The notes under the pieces: generated by a model | The model's input: the letters and a program-made list of their open reading frames with translations, nothing else | Databases searched by the model: none | What the model was told of the DNA's origin: nothing | Source of the DNA: Paenibacillus sp. FSL R10-2782 | Lineage (GTDB): Bacteria > Bacillota > Bacilli > Paenibacillales > Paenibacillaceae | NCBI RefSeq assembly: GCF_038592985.1 | Contig: NZ_CP151951.1 | Coordinates: 4,145,001-4,209,000, forward strand | Direction of reading: 5' to 3' | Length of the DNA: 64,000 nucleotides | Shown here: positions 59,891 to 64,000 of the stretch, piece after piece | How positions within the stretch are numbered: the stretch's first letter is position 1 | Layout of the letters: every line of letters begins with the position of its first letter | Translations under genes and position numbers: made by a program

Positions 59891-60697
59891 TTAACCTCCT
59901 ACCGAGACAAAGCGTTTGACCCCGGCTTGCCACACCCGGCGCGATACGGCCGCCAGCACTACAATCCAGAGCCATTGCACGCCAATGCCTTCAGCGGCTT
60001 CCAGCATGGTCAGCTTGCCCGTTAATGCGTTCACCGGAAAAAATACGGTGTAGCTAAACGGGAGCAAACTGAACATGCGGGCCAAAACGTCTCCAAAAAT
60101 CGTCAGCGGAAACACGGTGCCACTAGCTACATAAATGACGAGCGACAGCGTGTAAAATAGTCCCCCCGATTCCGTCACCCAAAAGGCTATGCCGCTCAGC
60201 GCGTAATAGACCACAAAATTGAGCACCAGCGCCCCTGGCAACGCCAATATGTAAAGCAGGATATACGACAGCCCGAAGCTGATTCGTCCTTCCAGGCTAA
60301 GGCACAGCAGTAGAATTGCAGCCGCCAGCAGCACTACTGCGGACTGTACCGCCTTGCCTCCAATAAACCGACAAAAACGGTAAGCAAAATAATGTACAGG
60401 CTGCACCATGAATTTGGCCAGTCCGCCTTCCTTGATGTCTGTAGCAATTTCGTATTCAAAACCCGTAGCGATCAGCTTCCCGGTTACCCCTGCCATGACT
60501 ACATACACCAGCATTTCCGGCAAAGAGTAGCCCAGCACCCTTGCTTGTCCCGAAGAACCGAATACCGCAAGCCAGAGAAAAATTTGGGTCATGATCGGCA
60601 GCATGAACCCCGCCATCTGGAGCCAGTAATTGGCCCGGTATTCCATTTCGTTTTGCATACCAAGCTGGAGCACCTTCATATATTTGTTATTTCGCAT
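59891..60697 (-). CDS. ABC-2-type transporter permease
   Basis: 268 residues, six membrane helices with YRANYWLQMAGF and GGLAKFMVQPVHYFAYRF, the same family as its neighbour. It starts inside the last 11 bases of the ATPase gene. Together with that ATPase and the other permease it should form a heteromeric exporter of the ABC-2 (DUF990) type. Confidence 0.87.
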   Translation of the reverse strand: MRNNKYMKVLQLGMQNEMEYRANYWLQMAGFMLPIMTQIFLWLAVFGSSGQARVLGYSLPEMLVYVVMAGVTGKLIATGFEYEIATDIKEGGLAKFMVQPVHYFAYRFCRFIGGKAVQSAVVLLAAAILLLCLSLEGRISFGLSYILLYILALPGALVLNFVVYYALSGIAFWVTESGGLFYTLSLVIYVASGTVFPLTIFGDVLARMFSLLPFSYTVFFPVNALTGKLTMLEAAEGIGVQWLWIVVLAAVSRRVWQAGVKRFVSVGG

Positions 60698-61679
60698 CAG
60701 CTAGCCTGCCTCCATCGTACAAATTGGCTATCCCCTCTTCCAACGGGACGTCCTCAATCGTAAAATCAATGACAGACAGCGCATCCAATATCTTTTTGGA
60801 CCAGGTCAGAGTATCTTCTGCATCCAGCTCAAATACCGCCTCCAGCTCCGAGTTGGAGCGCAGCTTGCCAAGTCCCGCCAACGTCAGGTTAGGCACAGGG
60901 CTCTCCAGTCGAACCTTGAGCAGCTTGCGGGCACCGATCACCTCATTCACCTTTTTCAAATCCCCGTCATACACCAGTCTTCCCCCGCTGATAATGATGG
61001 ATCTGCTGCACAAGTCCTCAATATCCTTCATGTAATGGCTTGTCAGCAGGATGGTCGTCCGGTGTGTGCGGTTATAGGCTTTGAAAAACTCGCGAATGCG
61101 CCGCTGGGAAACCAGATCCAGTCCAATGGTCGGCTCGTCCAGCAAGATGACCCGTGGGCGATGCAGCAGCGCGGCAATCAGCTCCATTTTCATACGCTCG
61201 CCGAGAGATAAGCGCCGAACCTGAACATGAAGCTGCTCCTCCACCCCAAGCAGGGTAACCAGCTCGTCCAGCGCCTCCTTGTAATGACTTTCATCTATCT
61301 CGTAAATAAGCTTGTTCAGTTCGAACGACTCGCTGGCAGGCAAATCCCACCAGAGCTGGTTTTTCTGTCCCATCACGATGGAAAACTGCCGTTTAAACTC
61401 CTTTTGCCGCTTCCACGGGGTAAAGCCAAGTACAGATGCCTCCCCGTCACTGGGATGGAGAATGCCGGACAGCATTTTGAGCGTCGTTGTTTTGCCAGCC
61501 CCGTTTGGACCGAGAAATCCGACAATTTCGCCTTCCTCAATGGTGAAGCTGACATCCCGTACGGCCTCCTTGGTCAGCTTTTCCCGCCTGAACAGGTTTT
61601 GTAATGATTTGCGCACGCCCGGCTCCTTTTTATAGTACGTAAACGTTTTCGACAAGTGATTCAATGTAATGGACGGCAT
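60687..61679 (-). CDS. ABC transporter ATP-binding protein
   Basis: 330 residues after GGAGGAG. Walker A GPNGAGKTTTLKMLSG, ABC signature LSLGERMKMELIAALLH, Walker B VILLDEPTIGLD and switch His (TSHYMKDIE) are intact. The ~100-residue C-terminal domain after residue 230 is usual for exporter ATPases of the DrrA/NatA type. It powers the two permeases encoded downstream. Confidence 0.92.
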   Translation of the reverse strand: MPSITLNHLSKTFTYYKKEPGVRKSLQNLFRREKLTKEAVRDVSFTIEEGEIVGFLGPNGAGKTTTLKMLSGILHPSDGEASVLGFTPWKRQKEFKRQFSIVMGQKNQLWWDLPASESFELNKLIYEIDESHYKEALDELVTLLGVEEQLHVQVRRLSLGERMKMELIAALLHRPRVILLDEPTIGLDLVSQRRIREFFKAYNRTHRTTILLTSHYMKDIEDLCSRSIIISGGRLVYDGDLKKVNEVIGARKLLKVRLESPVPNLTLAGLGKLRSNSELEAVFELDAEDTLTWSKKILDALSVIDFTIEDVPLEEGIANLYDGGRLADAK

Positions 61680-61761
61680 TCAATTCTCCTCCTCTTTCAT
61701 CTGTCCGTGACACCTTGGTGAGCCGTTTCCTGATATGATTTACCTGATACGTTATGCCTAA

Positions 61762-62892
61762 TTACTCGGTTGCTTGCTCAGCTAAAATCATCAATTCCTC
61801 CAGCATGTGCCGCTGTTTGTCAATCAAGCTGAGGGCGCGTTCGGTAATGTCAGGCATCCGTTGCTTACGCAGTTGAAGACCTGTTTTGTAAATATGCAGG
61901 TTGAGCTTATGCCATTCCGCATGCAATGACTGCGCTAATTCCACCACATGCTGCGCTCGCGGTCCCAATGTCTCTTCATGCAGCATGCAATAATCCGCTG
62001 TGTAATCGGTCAGATGAAGGGCGCTGCCCAAACGCAGATTGTAATAGATTTCATGGCAGTACGTACGGAAGTCCGTATCCTCCATGTCTGTCAGCAGGCG
62101 GAAATCCTCGACAAAGGCACGATAGCCCTCATCTCCCCGCTTGACCTGTTTGCCAACTGCGACATCTCCGGGGTTATTTCCCGGGTCATCGGACGAGGGC
62201 ACACCTCTCCAGATCGCTTCATGTCCAGTAACATATTGACGAATATGGTATGCACACGCCGCATGCAATTCGCCTGGCGAAAGGGGCGCGGGCTGTTCCA
62301 CCAGCCAGGCATATTCAATAATGCCCTGCATCAGATCGTCGAGCCGGGCGGAACCGACGTAAGTCATGGCATGGCCCGAGGAATCCAGCAGGAAGCTGTC
62401 ATTTACCTGTGCTGTTCGCCGCTGCAAGTCCAGTCCAGACAGCTCAATGACATGGCCCCTTGGGTAATTTTTCACATACACGTCGTGGTAGGTTAAAGCG
62501 GTACTCGATGTGTGTAGCATCGTACCGTAGCCTGTAGTCAGCGCCAGCAGCAGATCGGTTTCATTGCTTACGCCAGCAATCCACGGCTCGACCCGAATTA
62601 CCGGACCGCCGCTGGCTGCCATTTCCTGAAGCTGCTCCGGATATTTCTCGGGACCGAAGCGCTTCAAATCGCCGCTATACTCCGCGCACATGCTGCCGCA
62701 CAGCATGAACAGCTCGGATTCGGCCATGTTCACGCCATATCGCCGTAGCGAGGTGCGCAGGGAAGAATATACACAATGCTTCCCTGGAGCAGCATCTATC
62801 GATTCTTCAGCAGCGTAGTCGACAACGGACTCATGAACGTTCTCCATGCCCGATGCCTGCACAGGTCTGATCTCTGCCGCCCCCTTATGCAT
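61762..62892 (-). CDS. BtrH-like carrier-protein acyltransferase
   Basis: 376 residues. GKHCVYSSLRTSLRRYGVNMAESELFMLCGSM (catalytic-type Cys40) matches the N-terminal domain of the BtrH family, cysteine-protease-like enzymes. BtrH moves the aminoacyl side chain from carrier protein BtrI to the aminoglycoside in butirosin synthesis. FLLDSSGHAMTYVG follows near residue 165. The C-terminal half is helical. The start at 62892 overlaps the carrier-protein gene by 8 bases, so the two are translationally coupled. It probably transfers the carrier-bound acyl group to an unknown acceptor. Confidence 0.78.
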   Translation of the reverse strand: MHKGAAEIRPVQASGMENVHESVVDYAAEESIDAAPGKHCVYSSLRTSLRRYGVNMAESELFMLCGSMCAEYSGDLKRFGPEKYPEQLQEMAASGGPVIRVEPWIAGVSNETDLLLALTTGYGTMLHTSSTALTYHDVYVKNYPRGHVIELSGLDLQRRTAQVNDSFLLDSSGHAMTYVGSARLDDLMQGIIEYAWLVEQPAPLSPGELHAACAYHIRQYVTGHEAIWRGVPSSDDPGNNPGDVAVGKQVKRGDEGYRAFVEDFRLLTDMEDTDFRTYCHEIYYNLRLGSALHLTDYTADYCMLHEETLGPRAQHVVELAQSLHAEWHKLNLHIYKTGLQLRKQRMPDITERALSLIDKQRHMLEELMILAEQATE

Positions 62893-63130
62893 ATTTGCTC
62901 AGCAGACGTTCAATGCCTTGAAGTGTAGAAAGATGCTCCAGCACCAGATCGTCGTCCTCCATCGTAATATCAAGCTCATTTTCCAGCTCTACAATCAATT
63001 CAACAGCGGATAGGGAATTCAGCCCCAAGGTTCGCAAATCCTGCTCCGGCGTCAATTGTTCCAGTTCACCTGGAGCCAGCTTCAATACCTTTTCCAGCAA
63101 AGGTACTACGTGGTACACATCTGTCTTCAT
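62885..63130 (-). CDS. Acyl carrier protein (BtrI-like)
   Basis: 81 residues after GGGAGG. The four-helix carrier fold carries the phosphopantetheine motif LGLNSLSAVELIVELE, where Ser39 would be modified. It is acidic, as usual for carrier proteins. Together with the BtrH-, BtrK- and ATP-grasp-like genes it points to aminoacyl-carrier chemistry. It overlaps the BtrH-like gene and lies 17 bases after the ATP-grasp gene. Confidence 0.9.
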   Translation of the reverse strand: MKTDVYHVVPLLEKVLKLAPGELEQLTPEQDLRTLGLNSLSAVELIVELENELDITMEDDDLVLEHLSTLQGIERLLSKYA

Positions 63131-63147
63131 CCTAAATTCCTCCCGGT

Positions 63148-64000
63148 TTATGAGCTTCCCAATCCCGCAATGATACCTTCCAGCCTGTGCGCATAGGCTT
63201 CGGCTTCCTGCCAGCTATCTGCCATAATCAGCGTGAAAATCCGATTCACATACCCCCGCTTCACCGGCGTACCGGACAACGTACCTGCCGTATAAACAAA
63301 CACCCCTTCGGGGCGCTCGGGCGTGTAGAGTAAGCCTTCCTCTGCCAGCAAGCCGCATAAGCGACTGTAGGTCAGCGGTGTGGCGGTAACGTTGCGGTAG
63401 TAGCGGGACAGCGTTTTATGCTGCTCTCCCAAGACCGACGACAGGAACGAAATATAGGTAGACAGGGTAAACCTGCCGTTAATCTCGATCACCGGAACCA
63501 GCAAGCCTCCTTCATCGACAAAACCGTCAATGGAAGCCATGCCTGTATAACCGATGGAATACAGATACGTTCCCAACTGGTAAGCGCAGCGCCTCACTTC
63601 TTCTTCCAGCGCAGCGCCAAGCTCAGCCGGAACGCGGGACCCGGTGTACACCGTGCCGTCCACATTTTGCCTTTTCAGCGAAAACATCGTCACCCCACCG
63701 CCCTCGTCAATACAGAGCTGGTAGTTCAGATCCATCTGCTTGTTATGCCAGCGCTCCACCAGCCAGCCTCCCGAAGAAGGAGATGAGCCGCCAAAGCGTT
63801 TCATCACACTTAACAGCGTATCCAACTTGGACAGCTCGTCCAGCATATACATGCCTTGCCCCGATGCGCCATGCGGCTGCTTGATGATCAGCTTCACAGG
63901 CCCGTCCGACAAGTCGGCCAGTCTGCCGCATTCCCTGCGGATCGCCGCTTCGTCTGCGCATACGGCTCCCTCACTGACGGCAAAACCGAGCTTTTGCGCA
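63148..64000 (-). CDS. ATP-grasp ligase (BtrJ-like), partial, runs off right edge
   Basis: 284 residues are visible. The frame is open through the right edge, so the start is missing. KLIIKQPHGASGQGMYML is the ATP-binding lysine and glycine loop, WLVERWHNKQMDLNYQL the next motif, and VPVIEINGRF the magnesium site. Its end, EEGLLYTPERPEGVFVYTAGTL, parallels the other ATP-grasp of the cluster (57492-58985). It lies upstream of the carrier-protein gene and would load an amino acid onto it, as BtrJ does with glutamate on BtrI. The donor amino acid is not known. Confidence 0.78.
   Translation of the reverse strand, partial: AQKLGFAVSEGAVCADEAAIRRECGRLADLSDGPVKLIIKQPHGASGQGMYMLDELSKLDTLLSVMKRFGGSSPSSGGWLVERWHNKQMDLNYQLCIDEGGGVTMFSLKRQNVDGTVYTGSRVPAELGAALEEEVRRCAYQLGTYLYSIGYTGMASIDGFVDEGGLLVPVIEINGRFTLSTYISFLSSVLGEQHKTLSRYYRNVTATPLTYSRLCGLLAEEGLLYTPERPEGVFVYTAGTLSGTPVKRGYVNRIFTLIMADSWQEAEAYAHRLEGIIAGLGSS

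Overview
The window looks like chromosomal DNA from a Paenibacillus of the P. polymyxa type. It is a low-to-mid GC Firmicute sequence with strong AGGAGG ribosome binding sites. Endospore genes are present (gerM, gerE, a Spo0E-like phosphatase), together with a Fur box, the gerM-rph-rdgB gene order known from Bacillus, and a TPR receptor plus exported-peptide pair like the Alo (Aim-like) quorum-sensing systems described in P. polymyxa. The species assignment is inference from gene content, not from a marker gene. No rRNA, CRISPR array or insertion sequence was seen; one tRNA-Arg is present.

Left part (1-11.3 kb): a leftward cell-surface polysaccharide and signalling block. In transcription order it holds a GT2 glycosyltransferase with a receiver-like N-terminus, a Wzx-like flippase, a GT4 glycosyltransferase, a second GT2, a small unknown protein, a divergent sensor kinase, and a very large GT-C-like membrane protein running off the left edge. 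A receiver-domain gene lies in this block on the opposite strand. Then come malic (or malolactic) enzyme with a malate-permease-like carrier (11.7-14.4 kb), small regulators including Spo0E-like, and a low-GC accessory patch (15-18.2 kb). That patch has an exported protein coupled to a small membrane protein, a decayed gene, and the AloR/AloP-like receptor-pheromone pair. A LacI regulator diverges from a GH4 6-phospho-glucosidase gene (18.3-20.8 kb).

Middle (21-33 kb): tRNA-Arg, small proteins, asnB, gerM-rph-rdgB, a PgpA-like gene, an SDR/TetR pair that shares a putative operator, and several single enzymes. From 33.1 to 39.2 kb there is a second glycan block (GT2-TPR, methyltransferase, UDP-sugar dehydrogenase, 4,6-dehydratase-like SDR, another transferase, and a rightward GT-D protein). 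Then come an SGNH esterase, a chemoreceptor followed by a YjfB-like motility protein, and an M20 dipeptidase. The 45-49 kb stretch is accessory and AT-rich: tandem zinc-ribbon paralogs, a small holin-like toxin overlapping an unknown gene, a ribbon-helix-helix-like protein, and a small CxCxxC protein behind an upstream ORF and a ribosome-site-masking stem.

Right part (49-64 kb): gerE, then the Fur-regulated iron uptake operon efeO-efeB-efeU, then a leftward biosynthetic cluster that runs off the right edge. This cluster has a carrier protein, two ATP-grasp ligases, a BtrH-like acyltransferase, a BtrK-like PLP decarboxylase, a Gfo/Idh oxidoreductase, an MGT-type glycosyltransferase and a three-gene ABC-2 exporter. 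Four of its enzyme types match the butirosin side-chain machinery (BtrI/J/K/H). No aminoglycoside core gene is visible, so the cluster may attach a carrier-bound amino acid (possibly gamma-aminobutyrate) to an unknown exported product. This is the strongest candidate in the window for an undescribed system.
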